Positions 20,146 through 31,500 are shown, counted from the stretch's first letter. The stretch: DNA of 64,000 nucleotides from Favolaschia claudopus (GCA_037176885.1 JAWWNJ010000204.1:124001-188000), one strand, 5' to 3'. The notes: generated by a model from the letters alone, not told the origin. Made by a program: numbers and translations.

Positions 20146-20297
20146 AGTCGTTTCCTCCACGACTGAGGTATGTGCACTCGTATCTACTGTCCTTACAGCT
20201 TACTGATTCTTCTGGTAGTTTATACTTACTGTATTCTATCAGGTATATAATACACGAGTCGTTTCCTCCACGACTGAGTTTATACTTACTGTATTCT
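20146..20297 (+). other. Leader of Copia copy 3: intron-bearing unit and its processed copy
   Basis: Unit 1 is a 22-bp block (20146-20167), a 51-bp insert (20168-20218) starting GTATGT, with CTGAT near its 3' end and ending GGTAG, then a 19-bp block TTTATACTTACTGTATTCT (20219-20237). After 19 bp, unit 2 (20257-20297) is the same 22- and 19-bp blocks joined exactly, without the insert. The insert has full fungal-intron form. The unit sequence is unrelated to 2146-2325, yet the layout is the same. Confidence 0.8.
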
Positions 20298-20623
20298 GCC
20301 ACCGCGCCTCTGCTTAATCTCAGCCAGTACCGGACCGCTACTTGTCGAAAACTCGACGACTCTCTTTATTATCTCATTCCCCACATCTACCCTGCTTCCC
20401 GCCACATTATACACCAAACTTGTCGACTTCTCGCTGACACGTCATGCCCGATCCGGACACCAAAACTTCGACGGCTTCTTCCTGGGATTTACCCCACGGC
20501 GCTGGGACTTTCTTTCCGCGCGGGGAGGACCGCCTCAAGGACGAAACCGGGTACTTCCCGTAGTCCAAACGGATGAAGTCAGCGTACGAGACAATCGAAA
20601 TCTGGGATATTGTTTCCACGGTA

Positions 20624-21326
20624 CACTAACTCGGCAAAAAAAATGTCCGATGGGTTTTTTGTCCGTATTGCGGTGTTAATACCTGTATTCGAGAGCAAAC
20701 AACTTCTGAGCGTGCACACAATACTGAGACCGATTGGTATGCTACCTCGCCGCCGTGCAATCCCTTGATCCGCCATCAAATGAGCAGAATTCCCAAATAG
20801 CCAGATTTTCAATTTGAGTAGGGATTTTTTCTGACAATATCTGAGTGTGCAGGATGAAAGAAGACCCAAATACAAGTACTTTCACAAGTCAAACCTTATG
20901 AAAATATTCAGCCGTTGAAGCGCTATAGGCTCGACAAAACTGCCATTTTGGGCATATTTCGGCAAATTCAAATTCCGGTCAACTCGGTCGAAAATGGTCA
21001 CTTTGCGAGGGCTATAGCGCCTGTTTGCCTGTATATTTTTCCACAGTTAAATTGGCGCATAGCTCGCTGGGACTCAGGCTATAACATGAGCAGATCAACT
21101 CCCCGCACCAAAAGAATTTGACTGACTTGTAAAGTCGGCCGATATCAAAATTCCCATGTTTGCGCTCGGCGTGATGGCGTATCAAAAATTTGCCCAAAAC
21201 CAAACCCAAAGAATAAGGCATCTGGATCCTATGAACACAACTACAAGTTGTTTGAAGTCAAAGTGGGCAGTAATCATCGAAATACAGGCCAGAAATCAAT
21301 CGGACATTTTTTTTGCCGAGTTAGTG
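20624..21326. mobile_element. Tc1-like MITE in Copia gag, TA target
   Basis: The inverted ends CACTAACTCGGCAAAAAAAA (continuing ATGTCCGAT) are mirrored at 21292-21326; TA lies at 20622-23 and 21327-28. The terminal word is close to the CACTGACTCGGAAAAAAT end near the Tc1 transposase relic at 16974, so it may be a non-autonomous relative. No transposase frame. Confidence 0.85.
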
Positions 21327-22069
21327 TATCTAAGCCGGGGGACAAGGCGTCTGCGGAGGAGCACAGGATTTGGAAGAAGTAGGACAGGTCCGCACTCTCA
21401 TATTTGCTGTCTTCTGTCGACAGCGAGCTCGTCGTCAAAGTCTCAGACTATGACACTGTCCACCAAGCTTGGACCGCTCTCGAGACTGAGTTTGGGCAGA
21501 CTGGGACTGGGGGCATTATGCTCTGGTTCCGTCAGCTCATTTGTCCCCTCCTTGACGACGACACACTCGCACTCGATCAGCATGTGAAGGACTTTCAAAA
21601 AGCGCAGACTCATCTTACGAAGGCCGGATTCAGTATCCCCGGTCCTATCGTCAGCGCCATCTTCCTCTCCACTCTTCCCTCCGATCCAGACGACCCCAAA
21701 TCCTACTATTCCCTTGTGCAGAGCGCCAAGATTGACGACACGACTACTCTGGTCTCTACGATCCAGGGTGTCCTCGATTCCCGTCGCCGCAGGAAGTCCC
21801 CGAAGACCGAGGGTCAGTCGCAGGAGTCTGCCCTCGCAGCGTTGGAGCATGCTGCCATCGCTCGCGGTACGAAATTCTGTCGTAACTGCAAGCATGAAGG
21901 TCATATCGCGGACAACTGCTGGCAACTGGGTGGCGGTAAGGCCGGTCAGGGCCCGAAGCAGCAGCAGCATAAAAAGAAGGGGAAGAGGGGTAAGGGCAAG
22001 GAGAAGGCCCACAATACAGATGGAGGGGGAGACGAAAAATCCAATAATGTACGCTTCGAGAAATGCTTA

Positions 22070-23306
22070 CAGTGTAGTAAGGCTCAATGGGGAAGGAGGG
22101 GTCGATGGTGATTATTTTTCTTTCGTCACACCCGTTGACCGCAGACTCGTCAATTAGTTTGGGACTCTATGCCTCACGTTAGCACTACCTACTGTATTAA
22201 TTTGGGATGCAGAAAGACAATGAGTATTGCTCGAAGCCGGCTTTTGTGTCAATCCGTGAGAAATCAAGGAATTGGTGACTTTCTTATCGGGGATCCTGCT
22301 GCAACGGGGGAACTTTTTGCCTCAGAACAAATTCTGGTCAAAAGATCTTGATATTTGCTATGTTTCCTAGCGCATATGTGAGAGGATCCGGCGAAAGATG
22401 CGGTCGAACGGAAATGGACAAGATCATGCACGTGGAAGCGTGACACCTGTTTGTTGACGCGTCTGTTTGTCACCTCTCTCCGTCTTCTCTGGCCAATCCT
22501 TACTGTCCAGTTCTCATGGGTCAAAGCCCATGAGAAGAGTCGACGAAAAGAAGCAAATATAGCGGCGGCACTGGCGGAGTACGAGCGGGAGCGCGTCAAG
22601 CCCGCCACCCTAGGCAAGCCCAAAAATATCTCGCAATTGTCATTCAAATACGATGACACTATCTCGACGAGTACAAGGTGGTCACAGTATTCGAGAAGCA
22701 AACCAAAAGCAGCAAAAAGTCCCCATCGTCACGGAGTGGGCACTCGTGCAGTTCATGCGCGAGTCCGCGGATCGAGGCTTCCCCCTCATCCTAATGAGAT
22801 CAACGAGGGGAAGAGGGCGAAGGAAGCTGGGAAGGAGAAGAAGAGGGTCGAGCGGGAGCGAAGGAAGGAGCTGCGAGCAGAGATTGAGCAGGAGTGGGCT
22901 GAGATGAAGCACCAGCACAATGCTGCGGTCGAGAACTGGACTTCCGAGTGCTCCAAGCTGCAGGAAACTGGTTTGAGGAAGAAAGACCTGCCCCCGAAGC
23001 CGAAATTGGGCAAGAAACCGAAGCTGCCGGTCGTGGAGGATGAGGACGAGGACGAGGAGGACGAGCCAAATGAGAAAGGTGACGTGTGACATGTGTTCAC
23101 CAAGGAGCCGGAATTGACATTTGGGATCAATATTTTGTTTCGATCGTCGTACTACATTTCAAGTTAAAACTGGCCATAGCTTTATGGTATATCTACTTGT
23201 TGTATCTTCTAGTAGTTGCCTGAAGAACCTTGGAATTTTTGCGATACATTTGCTGGGCAGAGATCAAAAACATCAAAGCTGATCACCATCGAGCCTTACT
23301 ACACTG
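22070..23306. mobile_element. Pogo/Fot1-like element, internally deleted, TA target
   Basis: The ends CAGTGTAGTAAGGCTC are inverted and TA-flanked (22068-69 and 23307-08). The site without the element is present in Copia copy 4 (44140-44143 region: AATGCTTAATGGCC), which confirms the borders. It encodes remnants of a pogo-family transposase. A related TIR (CAGTGTAGTAGGGTTC) bounds the element at 32025. Confidence 0.88.
22516..23089 (+). pseudogene. Pogo/Fot1-type transposase remnant
   Basis: KSRRKEANIAAALAEYERE looks like the N-terminal psq-type HTH region. After a frame change, VQGGHSIREANQKQQKV and WALVQFMRESADRGFPLIL match the CENP-B-type HTH of pogo transposases. The DDE catalytic core is absent. 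The frame ends with the usual Lys/Glu-rich, Trp-containing C-terminal tail (KEKKRVERERRKELRAEIEQ.. to DEDEDEEDEP). The protein could bind TIRs but cannot catalyse. Confidence 0.7.
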
Positions 23307-24159
23307 TAATGGCCTCCGTGGCCGACTTCTCCTGCGTGATGAGAGCATTCCGGCTACACCTCCGACGTCATCCTCCCAGACCGACAACTCCGCGTACAGT
23401 GCACGTACAGCGGGTGCGTCTACCATCATCGATTCCGGTACATCGACACACATTCACTCCGTTCGACGCGACTTCGTTTCTTACGCCCAAGCCGTATCCG
23501 GAAATATCAGCGGGTTCGGCCAAGGTTCGGCAACGGTTCGAGGAAAATCGAGGGTCGCGGTGAAGCACAGCTACATACTAGCGTCCCATCCTAAGGGTGG
23601 TAACGTCCGACTCAGGTTGAAAGATACCTGTTATGTCCCTGACTCTCAGCCGACGCTTATATCAGTATCGCGGCTTGATCAGGCGGACCGTTACACCGTC
23701 TTCGGCGGTAGACGCTGTGTTACCTTTGAGAAGGGTGACAGTGGCAAGCGCAATTTCGTCCGAGAAGGTTATTCTGACCGCGTCTCTCGGTAGCGATCGA
23801 CTCTATCACCTCGATTCCTCCTCGTCAACGGAGAATTCTTTTTCCACCTCGTCTCGACCTCCGATCCCTAAGCTTGAGGAGCTGCATCAGCGTCTAGGGC
23901 ATCTAGGCTATTTTGCGCTGCGCGCTCTCGTTCGGAAGGGTCACATTTCAGGTGTGAAACTATCTACGGCGGAACTCAATGCTGAGCCGCCGGTATGTCA
24001 ATCTTGCATGGAGGGCAAGGTGACTCGTGCCTCTTTTCCTCCTTCGGAAGAGGAAAACGCCGAACAAATTCTCGATCACGTTCATTCGGATCTTTGGACT
24101 GCTCCCGTCCGTACTCTGAGCGGATCGAAGTATGCCCTCGCTTTCAGTCGTATTATCCA

Positions 24160-25142
24160 CTTCTGAAGCTGTTTGGCGATCTCTGTCAGCAGTTGGGCAA
24201 CCGAATGAGCAACTACAACAAGGTAAGCCGTTTTCTTGGATATTTCTTATGTCTTTCGCCATAATACTGATATCTGTTCAGAATTATGCCAAGAAGAAGG
24301 AGGCCGGAGATAAAGATAAAAAAGTGCGTAACCGATTAACAGCTTCTCAGGTCACTTCTGATAGTTCTTACTCAGGCACAAGACACTGGGGAGCGTAAAC
24401 CAAAGTCTGGTTACAGTACGCGCAGTGGTAGAGGCTCACAGTACAATCAATAGTCACTTTAGCTTATACATGATCTATCTGATATATTGTGCTCTCTAGG
24501 GAATCCGACTCTGCAAGTTCAGATTATGAATCGGTCCATGAATTCAAACCCAGTCCGTCCTTAATTATGCAAATCTGTTGTGGTAAACTAAGATTTATCT
24601 GTCAGCTGAAGAGGAACAGATCGCTCAGAGTCCAGTTCTTCTGCAAGGCCTGCTTACCCGGAATACAAGGACTTTTCCAGACCCCAAACCCCGAAAACGA
24701 CCAGCGCCCCGTCCCGCACCTCGGCCCGCACATTCCGGAACACCTTTGTACAAAAAGCGCAAGACTGAGCCCAAGCCTCCTCCGAAAACGTTCTATTCAA
24801 CGTTTGCTCAACTGGAACAGGCCGCCTCAGATCTGGAGTTTACATATCTACTTCAGTCTGCTGTCAATAGTTTCCCGCATCCCATTCCTGAGCGCCGTAA
24901 AAGTTGGAAAGAAGATTTAATACTTGTTCTTCAATATTTGCTCTCTGGGATGGTTGATTCAAGATTCAAGCTTCTCACAAGTCGTTTTTCTCGCAAGTCG
25001 TTGGGTCTTATGTCTATGCTCGTGTCAAATTCTGGTCAAGCCGATCCGTCTCATCAAGCGGGAAGAATGTCAAGGCCATCAACTTTCAATGTCGCTCTCC
25101 AAGCTCGTTTCTCCAAGCATTCAAGGATGATCTGTGTTGATT
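24160..25142 (+). CDS. Unrecognised multi-exon gene (5' end lost to Copia)
   Basis: A coherent reading emerges with fungal introns 24223-24281 (GTAAGC..TTCAG), 24324-24375 (GTGCGT..CTCAG), 24441-24499 (GTACAA..TCTAG) and probably 24553-24608 (GTCCGT..GTCAG). Exons read LFGDLCQQLGNRMSNYNK, NYAKKKEAGDKDKK, a Ser/Arg-rich exon, ESDSASSDYESVHEFKP, then a Pro/Arg/Lys-rich segment (KPRKRPAPRPAPRPAHSG, KKRKTEPKPPPK) and FAQLEQAASDLEFTYLLQSA. The basic stretches could be nuclear-localisation signals. No family recognised. The 5' end abuts the truncated Copia copy 3 and the 3' end is uncertain, so this may be a remnant. Confidence 0.45.
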
Positions 25143-25661
25143 GACTCTCTCCTCGACCACTGCATTCAATGTGGTGAGCGCGCAGTTTCCATTGCAGCAC
25201 CTTTAACTCTTCTCTTTCCTCTCTTTTTGTGACATGGCATCCTTGTAACTTGATCTCATATATATATACATGCTTGTTCTCTATTGAAGCGCGCCTTGAG
25301 GAGCGGCGAGGAATGGGAATGGAAAGCAGTGGCAGCTGGGATTGTAACATCACAAATCAATCGATCAATCAATCTGACACTTGGGCTACGCTCAAGTTTT
25401 TTGGGGCTCAGGTTAAAGCGCAACACTCTTACCCTGAGGTTAGGCTCTTCCTTTTCAAAATTTTTCTAGGTTTTTATGGAACTCAGGCTCATGGATTCAA
25501 ACTGAATAAATTTTTAGTGGATTTGCCTGCCTGTGTAGTGGGCCATATTAGTGGGTACGGGCACTGCCTGTGCCAAAAGCGGCAGCTTTGTACTTGCTTG
25601 GTGCAGAGGCCCTTGGTTCCAATCTTGCAAAGGTTTCACCGAAAAACGGGCTGTATCTCTA
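25143..25661. other. Non-coding stretch
   Basis: Contains a TATATATATA run at about 25258 and an ATCAATCGATCAATCAATC tetranucleotide patch at 25358. A tRNA-like box-B word (TTGGTTCCAATC) at 25612 is not part of a credible tRNA. No gene assigned. Confidence 0.3.
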
Positions 25662-26188
25662 CTCGGCATGACCAAAAGTAACCGGAATTGTAGAATTTAT
25701 ATAGGAATTTCAATGGTCAACCAGCTTTGATGGGTCCAGCTCTTACCTATAGCATGTTTTCTCTGACTTGCATGACATAAACACCGATTGGAACATCGGA
25801 CAGCCAGAGAAATATTCGAAATTCAGAAATTTCCCAATTTGGCAATATCTGCGTTTTTAAAATAGCAATTGGACAGATATGGGGTCAATGAGTACTTGAA
25901 AAATGGGATTTAGGTCTTATGATAATGTACATGAAATGTCAGAATTTAGCATCCCAGTCTCCACCTCTTGTGAGACGTTAAAAACTGGGCATAATGTTCA
26001 ACCATCATAACATAAATAATTGCAATTCAAATAGACGCACAACAAGGGCACAGTGGGCCCAAACTACTTCATATGCAACAGCATATACTTCTACCATAAT
26101 TACAGTACCAATCCTCCCAGCGGTTCTGTGTGCTAGCTTTGCCATATATAGGCAATTTGTGATTCCGGTTACTTTTGGTCATACCGAG
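25662..26188. mobile_element. TA-flanked MITE, 527 bp (CTCGG-type TIR)
   Basis: CTCGGCATGACCAAAAGTAA (continuing CCGGAAT) at 25662 is mirrored at 26162-26188 with one mismatch; TA borders lie at 25660-61 and 26189-90. A third, single end of this family lies at 50935-50960 inside the DIRS-like RT relic. No transposase. Confidence 0.8.
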
Positions 26189-26190
26189 TA

Positions 26191-27228
26191 TAGTAGTACT
26201 GAGTTAAAATGTTCATAAGAGGCATAAAAATAAAAGTTATCCCTTTTGGGACACCCTCCCTCACCCTTCATCTCAAACCTGCTGCATTTTTTCAACACTA
26301 AACCACTTCAAGAGGAAGACAAAGGAATTTTACAAATTCAAGGGATAAGATCTGAGGACGCTTGCTATTGGAGTATTTTTCTCCGCAAAGTTGAAACGTT
26401 ACAGTGTGTTTTGAATAAATGATGGATTTTATACTGCTCTCGAAACGCTTGAGGTCACAGATGTCACACTTGTGATTCTTCTGCACGACGCGTCTCTTCT
26501 CATCGGCCCTCTCATACTGCTCTCTGTCGACGTTTCTGGCTTCGGTATCTTTGCTTTGATGTCCTTGCACAATGCTCCCACCCTCCCGACGTCAAAAGGC
26601 GGCTAGACAACGTATCAATGATCGCGCTGATCCTCAGACTCTCCCGTCCGCTAGTCTCTGCTCTATGTATACCAGCTCGGTGCCCTCGCTACATAGAGTC
26701 TGTTGTTTACCGCGCCCCTCGGACCGTGTAAGAAGCTTATTAGGTAATCTTATATAAGCCGGAAACCGCCGAGCTTTCATTTCTCTTACTTCCTCTCAGT
26801 ATTTTCTCTAATTTCAGCAATAGGCAGCCTATTGTTGCGCTTCAGGATGCCTCTGGGTCTTTGAATGAATTTTATTCAAGCATTTTTGATAAGTTGCAAG
26901 TTTTTGCTGCTCGTCCGAAGGCCTTCGGCCGAAAGTCACGAGCCTCCCCCGCCAACTATCTGCGGCAACACCACAGAGGTTCCAGCAAATCTAGGCACAT
27001 AGAATTGTAGTTCGGGCTATTATAGTTAAAATCTACCAAAAATTTGAACAGAAAACGCGTCTCTGGAGCAAGATAAACGCGCCGTGGATTCTGCTTAGAT
27101 AAGATTATGGATCAATGAGTTGAATATAATATCACACACCTTTTTGTGTACAAACTTTATGGTCGATTCATAGTCCGAACGCGAACAGAACAGCGCAGAG
27201 GTATGGGTGAGCCATTGAATCTATAGAA
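26191..27228. other. Non-coding stretch
   Basis: No gene recognised. The 26740-26830 part (TTATATAAGCC, pyrimidine-rich, ..TTTCAG) looks like a promoter-leader of an LTR but has no partner in the window. Confidence 0.3.
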
Positions 27229-27230
27229 TA

Positions 27231-27679
27231 GAGAGTTTGCGGTGAGCCGCCAGAAGCCATATGGTGGCTCCGACGGCATGCCGATTGGAGCGGCTACGTC
27301 ATGTGGCGGCTCATTCAGCGGCTCATCGCGCGCGGTCCTTTGTACAATTTTGAGGTTGGGTACCTTGCATACTTGACTATACCTTCAGCCAATGAGAGTT
27401 CGTTGTCCAAACGTGCATAATTGTTTTGAATTGAAGCAATTTCCAGCGTCAACCGAAGTCTTCGGCTCGAATGTGCGATAGCGTCAGATTTTCAGATCCA
27501 ATTTTCTTCGTGTGTGTATGGGTCAATATATAGATGACTAAGTACTAAGAATGCACTCGCAAAACCAAATTTGAACCAGTCTTACCAGCCGCCAAACGAG
27601 CCGCCAGACAGCATAGCCGCTGCAATCCGCATGCCATTAGAGCCGCCAGGTGGCTTCTGGCGGCTCACCGCAAACTCTC
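27231..27679. mobile_element. GGCGGCTC-type MITE, copy 1 (449 bp)
   Basis: The ends GAGAGTTTGCGGTGAGCCGC are inverted and bordered by TA (27229-30, 27680-81). The word GGCGGCTC/GAGCCGCC recurs near both ends. The central region is nearly identical to copy 2 at 50166-50611. It cuts the 3' end of the minus-strand frame at 27700-28087. Confidence 0.85.
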
Positions 27680-27699
27680 TAATATAAGGATTAAGAGAG

Positions 27700-28087
27700 A
27701 GGGCGACAGAGAAACAACTATAGTTACACTGAGGTGAAGAGCTCCAAGATTCAGGATCAACGACCGGTATGTGTATGATAGATCCTTGGGTTCGAGAGTG
27801 GTAAGCGGGTCCGGATCGGCAGGTCCGGCAGCCTTGGTTGTGTGCCACATCGGAGGGTAAACAGGCCCCTGAGACAAGTTTGTGCCACGCTTGACCGTGC
27901 AGGTGGAGTCAATTTGATAAGGCAAACCGAGGGAAGCAGGATGGTCTTTGGGAAACTTGGTCTCTTCGGCTTCAGTCGCGTCGATGTCGATGCCGAGCAG
28001 TTGGAGCTTAATACCGGCCTCAAGGAGCTCTTTGAGACACTTCATAGCAGCCAAGAATGACGCTTTAGATTCCCTGGTTTCGGGCAT
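27700..28087 (-). CDS. Hypothetical protein exon, truncated
   Basis: ATG at 28087 opens MPETRESKASFLAAMKCLKE, with later GIDIDATEAEETKFPKDHPA and CTVKRGTNLSQGPVYPPMWH. The composition is that of an ordinary soluble protein rather than a shadow frame. The natural 3' end was probably lost near the insertion at 27679. No family recognised. Confidence 0.35.
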
Positions 28088-28119
28088 AGTGAGGGAAGGC
28101 AGAGACGGAGAGGAGAACG

Positions 28120-29552
28120 TTTTTTTTTTCTGACCCTCCCAAACGCATTTTTAGAACAGTCCGCAACTTTCTCCAAAAAGTGACTTAAGGGCCTCGGGAG
28201 GCGAAAAATCGGTCATTTCATTTTCGAGGGCTTTCCAGATGCCGAAAACGCGTTTTCCCGGCCGAGGGATTTCCCCTCGGAGATCGATAAAGAGCGTGGG
28301 AATTCTGACCGATTTGCCATCACCCTTCCCGACGAAAATGCGTGAGATATCTACCGGAGCCCAGAAACTCCTGAAAAAAAGAGCAATGAATACAGGGAAG
28401 TCTCAAAATGAGATCTCGAACAAAATCGAGATACCCTCGCGCTACAACCTCGCGTGCATAAATCGCATCAAATATTCCGATACTGAGCGGAGTTTGAAAT
28501 GCCCTGGCCCTCGGATCGATCATCGACGATTCGACGTGGCTCACTTGGATCTCATTCTCTCTCCGTCTCGTTTCTCATCCACTACTTGCAACTATCGATG
28601 CTATTGGAGTCTTGTGCTGGAACCCTCTTATTCTCCATGTCCTCAAAATTCAGCTCAAGACTCCAGTTCCAGCAGTAACACAGACTCGGGAGGCAGCACC
28701 TTGAGTCGACTACAAGTTTGGCCCGTTCGTTGACCCTCGACTTGGCTGCATCGCAACACGAAGATATATCAAAGCTCGGTTTCACACCCACACCCTTGCG
28801 CAAACTCTCGACTTGAAGGGGGGAAGGTTTCATGGGAAGCTCAGGTGCGCTCGTTTTCCGTTCTTGTTGCAGTTCTACAGTTGTCGACTCGAGCATGGGT
28901 CGTAAGCTGTCTGCGCATGTGCGTCAAGCTGTGCACGTCTCGGGCGATGTGAGTTCACGTCGCCCGCTGCCTGCGCAGCTAGTGCTACTGTAGTATTTCG
29001 GTCAATTCGCCCGGCTTGTGACCTGTGACACCTCGGAACGAAATATGAAGTTCGTCAATGGGCCAGAAAGAAATTGACACCCCAAGAATATTCGTCAATG
29101 CCTCGAGAATGTCTCCTTTCTTATTTTAATCTACTGCACTGCGCAGTCTGCGCTCCAGAATGCAACATAATATAGAAGTACTGTACCGATCTGTATGGAG
29201 GCAACGCTCTGAGATGCGTTACGCGCCGTTGCTAGCCTTTTATGGTAATTTGCTGTGCAAAAGCAGTGCAAAATTACCATATATGGGACGATTTGTAAGC
29301 AAAAATGGCTCTGCGTTATGCGTTATGTTGCTACCATACATATCGGTACAGTAGACGGAATTTATCTTCATAATCTAACCGGTACACGGCGAAATTGGCC
29401 AAGACATAGCCGCGGGGGAACCCCGCCATTCCAAGGGTGATGGCAAATCGGTCAGAATTCCCACGCTCTTTATCGATCTCCGAGGGGAAATCCCTCGGCC
29501 GGGAAAACGCGTTTTCGGCATCTGGAAAGCCCTCGAAATGACCGATTTTTCT
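28120..29552. repeat. Large inverted-repeat element (arms about 130 bp)
   Basis: The block 28203-28334 (..ATCGGTCATTTC.., CCGAAAACGCGTTTTCCCGG, GGAGATCGATAAAGAGCGTG) returns in reverse at 29431-29552. The arms enclose about 1.1 kb with no recognisable gene, including the MITE at 29181-29351. Upstream, 28120-28190 resembles 1430-1490. Confidence 0.6.
29181..29351. mobile_element. TA-flanked MITE, 171 bp
   Basis: CTGTACCGATCTGTATGG and its near-mirror CCATACATATCGGTACAG are bordered by TA. The interior (TACCATATATGGGACGATTT, TGCGTTATGCGTTATG) parallels the element at 49122-49285, so the two are one family; a remnant end lies at 12738-12772. Confidence 0.75.
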
Positions 29553-30853
29553 TTTCGTCGGTATCGACGTTTCACGTGGGGAACGGCATTTTCCGTATGT
29601 CCGGTTCATCCGAACGATCAATTGTCAACCGAAATCAACCGAAAACTCTCAAACATGAGCATATTTTATTATCTTTATTATCTTTATTTCTTTATTTTCT
29701 AGCACTTTCACCAGTATCGGGCCAGATTTTGGGCTGTTTTCGACCGATTTCGCGGAAATCAAACTCAATTCTGATCCCATCACTCGGCGAGCATCTGGGA
29801 AGGCGAAAACCTTCTCTGGTATGTACGAGGACCCATGTCTGTTTACAAGAGACTACCTTCTGTGTGCTTGCTGCTAGTGATGTCAAGGTTCGGTCCAGAA
29901 ATCGGTTTGAACCGAACTGGACCGAACGCTGCGTTCAGGTTCAGGGTTCAGAAATTCCCCGAACCGAACGCAAAATTGGGGTTCAGGTTCAGGCGGTGAG
30001 CACTGCGTTCAGAACGCGTTCGAACGCCGAACGCAAAAGCCCATCAATATTGCATCGAGTCGTCAATTTTGACCCGAAATTCTCGTCTCACAGCGTTGAT
30101 CCGAAGGATACATATTACCTTGCAACGGAGTTGTTGGCAACTGTTGACAATCAGTTTCACCTTCGGCGCCGTTTAGGGTCAAATCCAAATCCATTGATGG
30201 CGCATCAGTGAGGTCCAAGTATTCGGGCTGCTCTGTTTTGCTCCAATTCGGCGTTGTTGCTGCTCAAGCCCAGGTGCTCAAGTCCTGAAGCTTGAAGCCT
30301 TCGCCAGGAAACGGCCAATGCCTGGCATCGATCCGTATTTAATTCAGCGGTCTATCACTTCGGGCGGGCCTGGCTTGCGCAGCGGAAATTAGTATCCCCC
30401 TACGAGCATCAGCCAGAAATGCTCTATTTCGTACCCCAAGAGTGTCATCATGTACAGACACGTGTCATCCTGCACTTGCTCTTCCTCCTTGGCAATTCCT
30501 ACGAGAGTCATCTTCTCTTTGCTCGCTGCTCTCACTAGGCCCCGGGAAGCTCCCGCAAAGCCTGCTCCGAAAAAGTCCAGCATTTTGGCCTCAAAAACCG
30601 ACTCGGTTGGGTCAATTTCCGCTAAAAACCCCACTTTTCGGCGGTGTGTTGTCTGTCAACATCCTTTGATCGGAGGGTCGGCTTATTACATAATCATCCA
30701 AACACGACGCGTCAATGCTGCCCATAGCGCGCGTTAAGATAGAGAGCGTGGGATCCCCGCACCCTTATGTCAGCATCACACTGTGACATTGTCACGCTCG
30801 ACGTCGAGGGCTTATAGCACGATGCTAAGGTCCAACACCGAGATGCAAAGCCA
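29553..30853. other. Non-coding stretch with a dense GTTC/GAAC repeat array
   Basis: From about 29884 to 30025 GTTC or GAAC occurs roughly every 8-10 bases in both orientations (GGTTCAGGTTCAGG, GAACGCGTTCGAACG), preceded at 29873 by TAGTGATGTCAAGG, a plausible hAT-type end. At 30536 TAGGCCCCGGGAAGCTCC is a single end of the family complete at 38996-39889. No gene supported. Confidence 0.4.
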
Positions 30854-31500
30854 AAACTATGTCTTGTAATGCCGGTGCCCGGCTTACAGATGAGGAGGAG
30901 CTTGCGTTAATTCCGTCCAGACTACACAGAAGTACGACGAAAAAATAATCAAAACCGTGCATCAGTCCAATGGAAAAAAGAAAGCTATCTTTTCAACCTG
31001 AGAATCTCAGAAGTTAGACTGAGAGGCCAAGTTTTGTCCTTAGATCAGCCTTCGATTGTATTATTGTTGCAGTCCCGGTGAAATCTGCTACCATGAGCTG
31101 AATACAGGAATTTGTGCACTTATGACTGCTGCCCAGGCCAATGTCTTTGATTATTTTTTTTGGAATTGTGTGAATTGAACTCGACTGCAGCTGCCTTTGT
31201 GCCATGTGGTGTCTTTAAGGGTCGGGATGACTCCTTGGGATGACTCCTTATACTTGATTTCCTATTGATGCCAGCCCTTGGCTGAGAGGTACAGTAGGCC
31301 GCCTTGAGGCCAACTTGAGGCCACTCGTCTCAATTGTGAGTCGTCTCCAAGCGTTGTCCAAGCGCTAAGCCTCCATCACATATTGATGGCGTACCCGTGG
31401 GAGATCACAGCTGATGGCGTACCCGTGGGAGAGTAGGCACATTGCACAGCCATCCACTTTTTGGGAACCTCAGACAAAAGGGGGGAGCAAGCTCCCCCAA
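30854..31500 (+). repeat. R1 family repeat, copy 2
   Basis: It starts near TATGTCTTGTAATGCCGG and ends with the hairpin GGGGGAGCAAGCTCCCCC then AATC. It aligns in order with the inverted copy at 42374-42897 (TTAATTCCGTCCAG, GCAGTCCCGGT, GACTGCTGCCCAGGC, CTATTGATG, GCGTACCCGTGGGAGAGTAG). A 20-bp block GATGGCGTACCCGTGGGAGA is duplicated here at 31384 and 31412. Confidence 0.8.

Larger units (their letters stand above)
20444..24148 (+). pseudogene. Copia gag-pol copy 3, interrupted twice
   Basis: ATG at 20444 begins MPDPDTKTSTASSWDLPHGA. The gag is split at 20624-21326 by a TA element; removal of the element and one TA restores IVSTVSKPGDKASAEEHRIW. A stop lies near 21387. Gag continues (WTALETEFGQ, HVKDFQKAQTHLTKAGFSIP) to the knuckle CRNCKHEGHIADNC (21879-21922). 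A second insertion (22070-23306) precedes the protease region with DSGTSTHIHS. A gag-pre-integrase segment follows (HQRLGHLGYFALRAL..CQSCMEGK). The copy is truncated at 24148 before the integrase catalytic core. Compare 43407-45955. Confidence 0.85.

Noticed and set aside
22786..23130. Ser-rich and Leu-rich minus-strand frames
   Set aside because: They are antisense shadows of the Lys/Glu-rich pogo transposase tail.
31384..31432. CRISPR-like short repeat pair
   Set aside because: Only two units, eukaryotic context, and the block is part of the R1 repeat.
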